Positions 55,048 to 63,256 of a stretch of 64,000 bases of DNA are shown in pieces. Within the stretch, counting starts at the first letter, position 1; each line of letters starts with the position of its first letter. Under the pieces are notes generated by a model. It was not told where the DNA came from. It did no database searches and was given only the letters and a program-made list of their open reading frames with translations. The position numbers and the translations under genes were made by a program. The DNA is from Alphaproteobacteria bacterium (GTDB taxonomy: Bacteria; Pseudomonadota; Alphaproteobacteria; Rhizobiales; GCA-2746425), in NCBI GenBank assembly GCA_024743215.1, contig JANSWZ010000005.1:1-64000 (forward strand), given 5' to 3'.

Positions 55048-55859
55048 GCCGCTGCCTCCTGTACGCCGGGGGCCGCATGAACGATCAGCGCGCGCAATTC
55101 CTGCACCAGGGCACCAAATTCCGGTTCAAAAGTCACATCGATCGAACGGGGGCGCGGGAAGTTGATGGTTCGGTCTTCTATGATGCGGCCCGGACGGGCG
55201 CTCATCACACAGATGCGATTGGCCAGATAAGCCGCTTCGCGCAAATCGTGGGTCACAAGTATGACCGTCGATTTGCGGTCAAGCCAAAGCGTCTGGAGCG
55301 TTTGCCAGAGCTCTTCGCGGGTAAACTGGTCCAGCGCACCGAAAGGTTCATCCAAAAGCAACAGATCCGGATCATGAATCAGCGCTCGGCACAAATTGGC
55401 CCGCTGCATCATGCCGCCGGAAAGTTGCCAGGGGCTCTTGTCGGCAAAATCCAGCAAGCCAACCTGCTCAAGCAGATCATCCACCCTGTCCTTGTATTCA
55501 GCATCCTTCTTTTCCCTGAAAGAGGCTTTGAACGGTGGAACGATTTTCAAGGGGAGCCTGACATTGTCCCGAACGGACATCCAGGGCAACAGAGACGCGC
55601 TTTGGAAGGCCATGCCCACCCGGATCGGTTTTGCGCCTATTTCGCGTCCACCAAAGAAAATGTTGCCGCTGCTTGGCTGCAACAATTCGCTGACAAGCTT
55701 CAGGATCGTCGATTTACCGCAACCAGAAGGGCCGACAAGGGCAACGAAATCCCCTTTGCCAATCATAAGGTCTGTTGGGCACAACGCCAGGGTTTGCTCA
55801 GCGCCCTGGCCATAGGCCACGCTCACTTTCTCGAGATGGACGAAACGGTCATCGCTCAT
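55044..55859 (-). CDS. ABC transporter ATP-binding protein
   Basis: 271 aa. Walker A is ALVGPSGCGKSTIL, the signature is QLSGGMMQRANLCRAL (a variant of LSGGQ), Walker B is LLLLDEPFGALD and the switch histidine is in ILVTHDLREAAYLANR. It is the SsuB/TauB-type energiser of the transporter. The start is ATG 55859, overlapping the upstream stop as ATGA; the longer open frame lies in that gene. Confidence 0.95.
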   Translation of the reverse strand: MSDDRFVHLEKVSVAYGQGAEQTLALCPTDLMIGKGDFVALVGPSGCGKSTILKLVSELLQPSSGNIFFGGREIGAKPIRVGMAFQSASLLPWMSVRDNVRLPLKIVPPFKASFREKKDAEYKDRVDDLLEQVGLLDFADKSPWQLSGGMMQRANLCRALIHDPDLLLLDEPFGALDQFTREELWQTLQTLWLDRKSTVILVTHDLREAAYLANRICVMSARPGRIIEDRTINFPRPRSIDVTFEPEFGALVQELRALIVHAAPGVQEAAA

Positions 55860-57274
55860 GAAGCGGCTCCTGCGGCCAGTATCGTGGCAAGGCTCTGATC
55901 CTGGTTCCTGGGATCTGCCTTTGGCATGGTCTGGATGGAGGTGACCTGACGGCCATGGCCTTTGACATCGGCACACAGCGTTCGGTCGCGCTGGACAAAG
56001 CGTCCCCGCACCACCGTATGGACCGGCGCACCAATGGTCGTTTGCCCTTCAAAAGGTGTAATCTTGCCCCGGCTGTGCAGATTTTTCGCCTGCACGGTCT
56101 CTTCGCGGCTCATATCGAGCACAGCAATATCGGCATGTGCACCCACAGCAAGTCGGCCTTTCATGGGCCAAAGCCCAAAGGCGCGGGCGGGGTTGGCCGA
56201 TGAAATCTTGACGTAGTGCTCAAGGCTCATCCGGCCCTTTGCAACCTGCGTCAACATCAGTGGCATTTGCGTCTCGACACCGGGAAATCCGCAATCAGCA
56301 TCCCAGATCACATCATTTGTTTTCTCTTCCGGCGTATGGGGGGCATGATCGGTTGCGATCATGTCCACAACACCTGAATTCAGGGCTTCCCAGATCGCCT
56401 GTGAATCCTTTTCCTCACGCACTGGCGGATTGACCCGGATGACACTGCCCAACCGCTCATAGTCGCCTGAATTGAGGAACAGATAACAAGGGCAGGTTTC
56501 GCCGGTTATATCGACGCCGCGCTGTTTGGCTTCGGCCAAAGGACGCAGTTCACCGGCTGATGAAATATGGAGCACATGAACGCGCGCGCCGGTCCATTCC
56601 GCCAGTATGGCAGCCCGGGCAACGGCCTCGATGGCCACAATCTCCGGGCGCGCGGCAATATGGTGAAGCGGGTCATTCAGCCCGGCCTTGACCAGTCGTT
56701 CCTGACGCCAGGCCATGATGGAAGCTGTTTCTGCATGAAGGGAAATCCGCAGACCAGAGCCGGCAATGATCTCAAAACCTTCAAGCATGGCCCCTGTTGA
56801 GGGCGATGGCAGATTGCCAAAAGTATTTCCCATGAAGCATTTGAAGGCATTGGCTCCGGCCTCGATCAGACCAGGGATCTCGTCGATATTGTCTTCTGCC
56901 AGCAACCCATAAATGCCATAGTCCACGCAGGCTTTGGCAGCGCATCGCTGCTTGTCTCGCAACTCGGTTGCAGAGCGCGTTGGCGGGTTTGTATTCGGCA
57001 TTTCGAAAACAGTTGTAACGCCGCCCATTGCGGCAGCTTCGGTGCCGGTCTGCCAGTCTTCCTTGTGGGTGTAACCAGGTTCGCGAAAGTGAACATGCAT
57101 ATCAATCCCACCGGGGATCAGATGTTGCCCGCCGACATCAATGGTTTCCTTTGCATCGGTAATGGTTCCCGGCGCGACGATCGCGGAGATGGCCTCGCCC
57201 GTAATGGCCAGGTCCGCACGCTCGCGTCCGTTTTCATGGACGATTGTACCGCCGGTCAGAATGATGTCAGTCAT
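55856..57274 (-). CDS. Cyclic amidohydrolase (dihydroorotase/allantoinase/dihydropyrimidinase-like)
   Basis: 472 aa. MHVHFREPGYTHKEDWQTGT (metal HxH), NAFKCFMGNTFG (the lysine carbamylated in this family), LHAET, VLHISS and ATDHAPHTPEEK (catalytic Asp) form the full metal centre of type I dihydroorotase and allantoinase relatives. The enzyme hydrolyses a cyclic amide such as a dihydropyrimidine, hydantoin or allantoin. ATG 57274 is the start; the open frame extending to 57625 overlaps the SDR gene in another frame. Confidence 0.92.
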   Translation of the reverse strand: MTDIILTGGTIVHENGRERADLAITGEAISAIVAPGTITDAKETIDVGGQHLIPGGIDMHVHFREPGYTHKEDWQTGTEAAAMGGVTTVFEMPNTNPPTRSATELRDKQRCAAKACVDYGIYGLLAEDNIDEIPGLIEAGANAFKCFMGNTFGNLPSPSTGAMLEGFEIIAGSGLRISLHAETASIMAWRQERLVKAGLNDPLHHIAARPEIVAIEAVARAAILAEWTGARVHVLHISSAGELRPLAEAKQRGVDITGETCPCYLFLNSGDYERLGSVIRVNPPVREEKDSQAIWEALNSGVVDMIATDHAPHTPEEKTNDVIWDADCGFPGVETQMPLMLTQVAKGRMSLEHYVKISSANPARAFGLWPMKGRLAVGAHADIAVLDMSREETVQAKNLHSRGKITPFEGQTTIGAPVHTVVRGRFVQRDRTLCADVKGHGRQVTSIQTMPKADPRNQDQSLATILAAGAAS

Positions 57275-57281
57275 GTATGCC

Positions 57282-58076
57282 TCATAGTGATGCCCAGCCG
57301 CCATCGACGGGCAAATCCACACCTGTGATCTGCCGTGCCGCGTCTGAAGCCAGAAAAAGTGTTGCTGCAGCAATGTCTGCGTCGGTGCTGACGCGGCCCA
57401 ATGCATAATCGCTGGCATGCAGTGCTGCCGCTTCGACCTCTGAAATGCCATGCTGGGCGGCCACTTGCGGCACAACTTTTTCACGAAACCGCGGGCCGTC
57501 CACCATTCCCGGTGCCACCAGATTGACGTTGATGTTGTCTGGCCCAAGCTCAAGCGCAAAGCTTTTGGTGAGACCGCGCAGACCCCATTTTGAGCTGGAA
57601 TATGCAAGCCGCATGGCCCTGCCACGCATGCCGAATGTACCGCCTACATTAACGATCTTGCCGCCTTTCCTGGCCTGCATGATCGGCGCAACCGCACGGA
57701 TCAGGTTGAAGGGACCGCGCATGTTCAAATGAACGATCTCATCAAATTCCTCGGCCGTTGTTTCAATGCCGGTCTTGCCGATTGGACCGGTACCACCAGC
57801 CACATTGACCAGAATATCCAACTGGCCGCTGAACCGCTCCTGAACCTGCCAGATGGCCTCTTCAGTTGCTGTGCTCTCGGTCACGTCGCATCGATACAGT
57901 TCGGCGTCGACGCCTGCCTTGCGGGCCGCGTCCCGGACGGGCTCAATAGCCGCAATGTCGCGGCCAAGCAGGGCGAGATGGGTACCTTCCTGCGCAAATC
58001 CCAGAGAAATTGCGGCACCCATCCCCTTGGCCGGGCCAGTGATGACCGCGACCTTGTTTTTCAAGCCCAAATCCAT
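57282..58076 (-). CDS. Short-chain dehydrogenase/reductase
   Basis: 264 aa classical SDR. VAVITGPAKGMGAAISLGFA (GxxxGxG), LVNVAGGTGP, and the catalytic LAYSSSKWGLRG (YxxxK), with NVNLVAPGMVDGPRFRE after it and VDLPVDGGWASL at the end. It is eight bases from its neighbours in the operon and could oxidise or reduce an alcohol or carbonyl in the pathway. Substrate unknown. Confidence 0.94.
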   Translation of the reverse strand: MDLGLKNKVAVITGPAKGMGAAISLGFAQEGTHLALLGRDIAAIEPVRDAARKAGVDAELYRCDVTESTATEEAIWQVQERFSGQLDILVNVAGGTGPIGKTGIETTAEEFDEIVHLNMRGPFNLIRAVAPIMQARKGGKIVNVGGTFGMRGRAMRLAYSSSKWGLRGLTKSFALELGPDNINVNLVAPGMVDGPRFREKVVPQVAAQHGISEVEAAALHASDYALGRVSTDADIAAATLFLASDAARQITGVDLPVDGGWASL

Positions 58077-58084
58077 GATCGTGA

Positions 58085-59125
58085 TCAGAGCAACTTGTAA
58101 ATACGTTCGGATTCAGCAGGCAAGAATGCGTCGCTGAAGATTTCCGAAGCATCGGGTGTGCGCGGCAATCCATTGGCGTTTACGACTATGTCGATTGCGG
58201 CTTTGAATCGCGCCGGATCAACGTTTCCAAGCCCTGTGGTTGCAAGTTCAGGATGGTTCATTTCATCCTGCAATGTTGCGATCAACCGCTCTTTTTCGAT
58301 CTCCTTGTTGATCAAGGGCTCGCGCTCATAGACCGAGTCAATGGCTCCATCGAGATCTTTCAGCGTGTCTGCGACACCCTGATTGATTGCCCAGATCATG
58401 CCCTTGACCAATTCAGGCTCGTCGTTCGCCATGGCCTTCGGTATGATCATGCCATTGGAATACAGATCCATGCCGTAGTCGCCATACGAGATAAAGCGGA
58501 TGTCTTCATCCGGGTTCATTCCGGACAATTTGGCTGAGAAACGGATCGTGTTGACATAGCCGAACACGCCTTCGACCTGTTCGGTCTTCAGCATCTGTTC
58601 GCGAAGGTTCGATTTGAAATTCAGGATTTCTATGGTGTCGGTATCAATTCCTGCGACCTGCGCAAATGCGGGGAACAATTTGAGCGCTCCATCATTTGCC
58701 GACCCTCCCAGCTTACGACCTTCAAGGTCTTTCGCTGTCTTGATGTCGGAAGACGACAGAACACCAACCGTAAAGGGCGGCTTGTTGTACATCTGGTAAA
58801 CGCAAATCGGCGCTTCTTCAGGCTTTGTGCCAGCCAGACGAATGAGGGCGTTTACATCGCCAAATCCAACATCATAAGCGCCACCTGCAACCTGGCCGAC
58901 CGCCGCACCAGAACCATTGCCCTGGTCCATGACCATTTCTATGCCAGCCTGATCAAAATAGCCCTTGTCCTGTGCAAGGAAGAACCAGGATTGTGGTCCC
59001 TGATAGCGCCAGTTCAGGATCATTTTCAGTTTCGTTTTACCCTGCGCGATGGCGGGAGCCGAGAGTGTGGTGGCCGCACCGGCAACGGCAAGGCCTGTGG
59101 TAAATTGACGTCGTGTAAGTTTCAT
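58085..59125 (-). CDS. ABC transporter substrate-binding protein, NMT1/THI5-like (Tat)
   Basis: 346 aa. A twin-arginine signal (TRRQFTTGLAVAGAATTLSAPAIAQ) precedes LKMILNWRYQGPQSWFFLAQDKGYFDQAGIEMVMDQGNGSG, which is parallel to the SBP at 53251. ATG 59125 with GGAG seven bases upstream is preferred; ATG 59131 overlaps the amidase stop as ATGA and is an alternative. Two binding proteins of the same family thus share one permease and ATPase. Confidence 0.92.
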   Translation of the reverse strand: MKLTRRQFTTGLAVAGAATTLSAPAIAQGKTKLKMILNWRYQGPQSWFFLAQDKGYFDQAGIEMVMDQGNGSGAAVGQVAGGAYDVGFGDVNALIRLAGTKPEEAPICVYQMYNKPPFTVGVLSSSDIKTAKDLEGRKLGGSANDGALKLFPAFAQVAGIDTDTIEILNFKSNLREQMLKTEQVEGVFGYVNTIRFSAKLSGMNPDEDIRFISYGDYGMDLYSNGMIIPKAMANDEPELVKGMIWAINQGVADTLKDLDGAIDSVYEREPLINKEIEKERLIATLQDEMNHPELATTGLGNVDPARFKAAIDIVVNANGLPRTPDASEIFSDAFLPAESERIYKLL

Positions 59126-59127
59126 AC

Positions 59128-59913
59128 TCATTCTCCAGTTTTGTGGCCCGGCAACAGACCGGCCAATAGGTTTTCAGTGGTGGTGGTAAAGCCGTAGAGA
59201 AGCCGCACGAGAAACAGAATCGCGTCGCTGACTTCCGGCGGGGAAACAGTGGTTGTGGCGTCTTCAATGACGATGGAATCATAGCCCTGAAAGCTGCCAT
59301 CCATCAGGGTTGCAAAAACGCAGCGATCCAGATTGACGCCGGTAAAAAACAGCGTTGTCACGCCCAGTCGGCGCAGGATCTGGTCCAGTTCATTGTCCCG
59401 GAATCCAGAGAGACGATGTTTTGAAACATGCAAATCGTCCTGGGCTGTGTCGATCTCCGGAATCGATTGCGCACCCCAGCTGCCCTGGACAAGAACGGGC
59501 CCGTTGGGCATGGGAGCGCCATAACCGATCTCCTGACCACAGGCAGACCCCTTGTCGATCACATTGGCTGGCAGGTTCGCCAAATCCTGACGCACGCCCC
59601 AATTCAGATGGAGCACCGGTGCTTTGCTGGCACGAAAGGCCGCGGACACGGCGTTGATGTTTGTCACAATCTTTCGAAGCGGATCGGTTTTTGCGCCGCG
59701 CACAGCGGCAAACCAGCCCTGGGAATCGAGAAAATCATTCTGCATGTCCACAATGATCAATGCAGATCGGGACAGATCAATTGTCAGATTTTCCGGGTCT
59801 GCCGAAATGGCAAACACGTGCTCATCCGGCTGCCGTCTGGACAGGCTGATGCCGTGGTCCGTTTTGGTCCATCTGTCGTAAGACCTGTTTTGTACTGATG
59901 CTGATTGTTTCAC
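59128..59913 (-). CDS. Isochorismatase-like cysteine hydrolase
   Basis: 261 aa. SALIIVDMQNDFLDS has the catalytic Asp, VSKHRLSGF the Lys, and FFTGVNLDRCVFATLMDG the Cys nucleophile, giving the Asp-Lys-Cys triad of the isochorismatase-like amidase superfamily. Relatives include biuret hydrolase and ureidoacrylate amidohydrolase RutB, both of which cleave products of opened heterocycles. The start is GTG 59913 with GAGGG six bases upstream; the open frame to 60075 is not supported. It is the first gene of the operon. Confidence 0.9.
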   Translation of the reverse strand: MKQSASVQNRSYDRWTKTDHGISLSRRQPDEHVFAISADPENLTIDLSRSALIIVDMQNDFLDSQGWFAAVRGAKTDPLRKIVTNINAVSAAFRASKAPVLHLNWGVRQDLANLPANVIDKGSACGQEIGYGAPMPNGPVLVQGSWGAQSIPEIDTAQDDLHVSKHRLSGFRDNELDQILRRLGVTTLFFTGVNLDRCVFATLMDGSFQGYDSIVIEDATTTVSPPEVSDAILFLVRLLYGFTTTTENLLAGLLPGHKTGE

Positions 59914-59981
59914 TGCAGACCCTCGTTTCGATAAGTCTCGCGCAAAACACTGACTCTGTATTGTGCTAGATTTTCTTGTTC

Positions 59982-59997
59982 GCGTTGCCGAAAACGC
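59982..59997. promoter_or_regulatory. Inverted repeat GCGTT-N6-AACGC in LysR/operon gap
   Basis: A perfect 5+5 palindrome in the 106-base gap between the divergent LysR gene and the ten-gene operon. Position suits a LysR operator, but it does not follow the T-N11-A rule, so it is only a candidate. Confidence 0.35.
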
Positions 59998-60019
59998 TAC
60001 ACGGTGATAGGTTCCACTC

Positions 60020-60928
60020 ATGCGACATCTGACAACCCATCGATATATTGACCTGGTTGCGCGAACCGGCTCCATCCGCTCTGCCGCACAACGCGTGCAT
60101 CAAACGCCGTCGGCAGTGCAGCGGCGCATTCAAAGCTATGAGGATGAGCTAGGCTTTCCGATCTTCGAGCGCAGCACGACAGGCGTGCGTCTCACTTCGG
60201 CGGGAGAGCTGGTGATTCAGCACATTCGCGAAATGCTGGCCGAAACCGAACGGCTCAAGTCACGTGTTGCGGATTTGGCAGGGATGCGGCGCGGGCATGT
60301 CAACATTGGCTGTTCGCAGGCAATGGCACCCTATTTCCTGCCCGATCAGATTGCCCTGTATCAATCAAAATTTCCCCAGGTCACGTTCAACGTATCGGTC
60401 ATGGAGCATGATGAAGCGGGACCGGCGCTGGAAGCCTGCCTTATTGATCTGGCTCTGGTTTTCGACAAGCGCAGTTCACCGAATTACAAAATACTGCAAA
60501 GCGTCCCGCAACGGCTTTCGGTTTTAATGCGTCAGGGCCATCCACTTGCAAGCATGCAAGAACTGCGATTGCGGCAGTGCTTCGAATACCCCATCATTTT
60601 GCCAATAAGCGGCTTCGGCGGACGGGCACTGGTGGATCGCGCGATCTACGGCAAGGGCTATGCCTCGGCACCCATTCTGGAGAGCAATTCGTTTGAGTAT
60701 CTGAAGGCACACGTGGCCAGAACCGATGCACTGAGTTTCCAGGTGGAAATTGGCACACCGTCGCAAGAAACGGATGCCGGGATCACGGGACGCAAGCTGG
60801 ATGAACGGGACATTGAAGGTGGTGTGTTGCTCTTCAGCCAAAAAGAAGGTCGCCTGCTTCCGGTCGCTGCGTCGCGATTTCTCGAACAGATGTCCAAAGC
60901 ACTGGTGGACCAGTTTGGTGAACCCTGA
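60020..60928 (+). CDS. LysR-family regulator of the N-heterocycle operon
   Basis: 302 aa. N-terminal helix-turn-helix (YIDLVARTGSIRSAAQRVHQTPSAVQRRIQSYEDELG) and an effector-binding domain of the periplasmic type. It is divergent from the ten-gene catabolic operon and presumably activates it when the substrate or an intermediate is present. ATG 60020 is the start. Confidence 0.9.
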   Translation: MRHLTTHRYIDLVARTGSIRSAAQRVHQTPSAVQRRIQSYEDELGFPIFERSTTGVRLTSAGELVIQHIREMLAETERLKSRVADLAGMRRGHVNIGCSQAMAPYFLPDQIALYQSKFPQVTFNVSVMEHDEAGPALEACLIDLALVFDKRSSPNYKILQSVPQRLSVLMRQGHPLASMQELRLRQCFEYPIILPISGFGGRALVDRAIYGKGYASAPILESNSFEYLKAHVARTDALSFQVEIGTPSQETDAGITGRKLDERDIEGGVLLFSQKEGRLLPVAASRFLEQMSKALVDQFGEP

Positions 60929-61006
60929 CAAACCGCTCGGCGCAAACGCCAAGGCAAGAGGGTGCAATCAAGCTGATCGGACACGCAGTGGCGCATTCGC
61001 AACAGC

Positions 61007-61414
61007 TCACAAATGATAGGTCAAGGCCCGGCCGATCAGCAATTCCAGTTTTGAAAACTCTGGCGGATTGTCCGCGCTGAAGTGAATTGCGCGATTGCCT
61101 TCATAGGTAAAGTCTGTGGGAAATACCTGCTGAAAATCGGATATGATTGTTGTCTGGCAATGCACATAAATGGCGTAACCGCCGGATTTGGGCAGCCCCA
61201 GCCGGATGGTCGAACCAGATCTGGTCTCCGGCGTCAGATAGGCAGGCTGGCCCCATTTCAAAGTTTCCAGCAGATTTCCGACACCAGCCGTCTGTTTGGC
61301 TGTGTTGAATATCCGGTCGCGCAGCAGAAGCAGACTGGATCGCTCCGGCTCCGGGTAGTTGGCAAACACTGCTTTGACGGCAGGGTCTTCAAACGGATGC
61401 TGTTTCTTTGCCAT
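61007..61414 (-). CDS. DUF1801 domain protein
   Basis: 135 aa. DPAVKAVFANYPEPERSSLLLLRDRIFNTA, LLETLKWGQPAYLTPETRSGSTIRLG and GYAIYVHCQTTIISDFQQVFPTDFTYEGNRAIHFS are the DUF1801 (YdhG/YjbR-like) blocks; function unknown. ATG 61414 is preferred; a GTG at 61438 would add eight residues. A truncated sister copy lies at 49730-49831 in the same orientation. Confidence 0.85.
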   Translation of the reverse strand: MAKKQHPFEDPAVKAVFANYPEPERSSLLLLRDRIFNTAKQTAGVGNLLETLKWGQPAYLTPETRSGSTIRLGLPKSGGYAIYVHCQTTIISDFQQVFPTDFTYEGNRAIHFSADNPPEFSKLELLIGRALTYHL

Positions 61415-61560
61415 TGGGTTCCATTTCGATTCACTCACTATAGCGCATCATCCTCTGGTGCCGTTGCATTGGCAATTGTTCCGGGTGCCAAAATCTGCCG
61501 AGTTGAAAAACATGACACTGGCCATAGTGACGATCGGCTACAAACTGAATTGGATTGTTG

Positions 61561-63147
61561 TCACCGGGTATCAGCAAGATCACCCAGGGAATCGATCAAT
61601 GGACCAAGGTGCTTTTCATAGCGCTTCCAGCGCTTGACCGAGCTCTTGTAGATGGGCTGGCGCACCTGCCAGCGGCTGGGCGTGGTCACCGACCGCGTAT
61701 TGTCAAAAAAGGCAAGGCATGCATCATCCCAGTCAAGGCCGAGAAAGTTGATCAAACTGCGGGTGCTCCCTTCCTGATCTGCAATCAGATCTTCATAATT
61801 CAGATCAAAAATGGGCAGCGGCAAATGAGCCTTCCAATGGTCCATCAAATCGGAATAGCACCGGTAATAGGCACCGAGCGTCGTGAGATTGGCATTGTAG
61901 CCGTGACTTCGATCGAAGCTTTGCGTGAAGTTGGAAGCGCAAGTGTCCAACGGATCGCGGCGACAATGGATAATGCGTGCATTTGGAAACAGCCGGGCGA
62001 TCAGCCCCAATTGCTCATAATTTTGCGGGTTTTTGTCCGTGCAGCGCAGGGCGTGTGACCGACCTTTGGTCAAAGTGCGCAAATAGGCTGTTGCGATCTG
62101 TTCCAACTGACGCTGATCAAGGTCGTTGACCCTTTGGCTATAGACAGACACATCGGACGCGCCGTAACCCAATTGCTTGCCTTCTCTGCGCATGCCAGCC
62201 AGTTCCCCGGCGCCTGCTGCCATCGGGTGCGAAGCTATGATCTGCTCCGCCAATGTGGTGCCGGAGCGCGGCATGCCAACAATGAAAACCGGTATATGTG
62301 ACGGGTTTCCAGCCGTGCTGTAGCTCCCAAATCTTGCCTTGGTGAAACAGGCCTTGATAGCGGCATAGTTTTTGCGATGAACCTCGATCGGGAATTGCAA
62401 TCCGGAGGTTTTTTTGCCGGCAAAATAATGCTTTATGGCCGCGTCATAACGGCCCAGATCATTGTTGATCTTGCCAGCAGCATGGTGCAGCAACACACGT
62501 TGATCTGGAGTGAGGGACCGCGTGTTCAAAGCTGTCTCGATCTGTGCCAGTTCAGGATCATCTTCCCCGAACACTTTGGCGGCGGAGATGCCGCCCAGCG
62601 CCTGCACATTTCCCGGCCTGCGCTTCAAGAGCGCGCGGAAGGTTTTGACGGCGCCTTCCATGTCTCCGATTTCCACCATCATTTCTGCAAGGCCCGCCTC
62701 TGCCCGCTCAAAATCCGGATCGATGGCAAGGGCTTTGGCAAATTGCTTACGTGCTTCTTCTGCCTTGCCGCGCGCACGATAGGCGCGGCCCACATTGGTG
62801 ATGGCTTCAACATAACGGGGTGCAAACTTCACAGCTTTGCGCAAGTGAACCAACGCCCCGTCTGGGTCTCCGCGCAGCAGCAGTACATTACCCAGATTGT
62901 TGCGGTAAATGGCCTGTTTCGGCAGCAGGCGAACGGCCTTTTCCATGTAGTCAACAGCCACTGAGAACTGATCTGCCTCAACCGCCAGCAGCCCCATCAG
63001 ATGCAGCGCGTCGGGGTTTTGGGCGTTTTCTGCCAGCACCGTCTGGTAGCAACGTTCTGCCTCGGGGAAACGCCGCTGTGTCTGCAGCGCCATGCCCTGT
63101 TCAATCAGGCGTATGTGACGCTGCTGCGCCTGATTTGGAGTTGTCAT
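61561..63147 (-). CDS. TPR-sulfotransferase fusion protein
   Basis: 528 aa. The N-terminal half has four or five tetratricopeptide repeats (QRRFPEAERCYQTVLAENAQNPDALHLMG, FSVAVDYMEKAVRLLPKQAIYRNNLGNV and so on); the C-terminal half is a P-loop sulfotransferase with the 5'-PSB motif VFIVGMPRSGTTLAEQIIASHP and a 3'-PB-like IIHCRRDPLDTCASNFTQSF. It transfers sulfate from PAPS to a glycan, lipid or protein. ATG 63147 is the start; extra open frame upstream overlaps the next gap and is not conserved. Confidence 0.9.
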   Translation of the reverse strand: MTTPNQAQQRHIRLIEQGMALQTQRRFPEAERCYQTVLAENAQNPDALHLMGLLAVEADQFSVAVDYMEKAVRLLPKQAIYRNNLGNVLLLRGDPDGALVHLRKAVKFAPRYVEAITNVGRAYRARGKAEEARKQFAKALAIDPDFERAEAGLAEMMVEIGDMEGAVKTFRALLKRRPGNVQALGGISAAKVFGEDDPELAQIETALNTRSLTPDQRVLLHHAAGKINNDLGRYDAAIKHYFAGKKTSGLQFPIEVHRKNYAAIKACFTKARFGSYSTAGNPSHIPVFIVGMPRSGTTLAEQIIASHPMAAGAGELAGMRREGKQLGYGASDVSVYSQRVNDLDQRQLEQIATAYLRTLTKGRSHALRCTDKNPQNYEQLGLIARLFPNARIIHCRRDPLDTCASNFTQSFDRSHGYNANLTTLGAYYRCYSDLMDHWKAHLPLPIFDLNYEDLIADQEGSTRSLINFLGLDWDDACLAFFDNTRSVTTPSRWQVRQPIYKSSVKRWKRYEKHLGPLIDSLGDLADTR

Positions 63148-63256
63148 GGATCGAATACATAATGCCGTTAAAGCTGCCAGGCTGCAGCTTTTACATAACA
63201 TCGCAGCAGGGCTTGCGCCAATAGTAACTGACGGACTTCGGCCAGATGAAACGTGA

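Noticed and set aside
57275-57625. N-terminal extension of the dihydroorotase-like gene
   Set aside because: It overlaps the SDR gene in another frame and the conserved domain starts at ATG 57274.
59914-60075. N-terminal extension of the cysteine hydrolase
   Set aside because: It would overlap the LysR gene start; GTG 59913 has a good ribosome site and is preferred.
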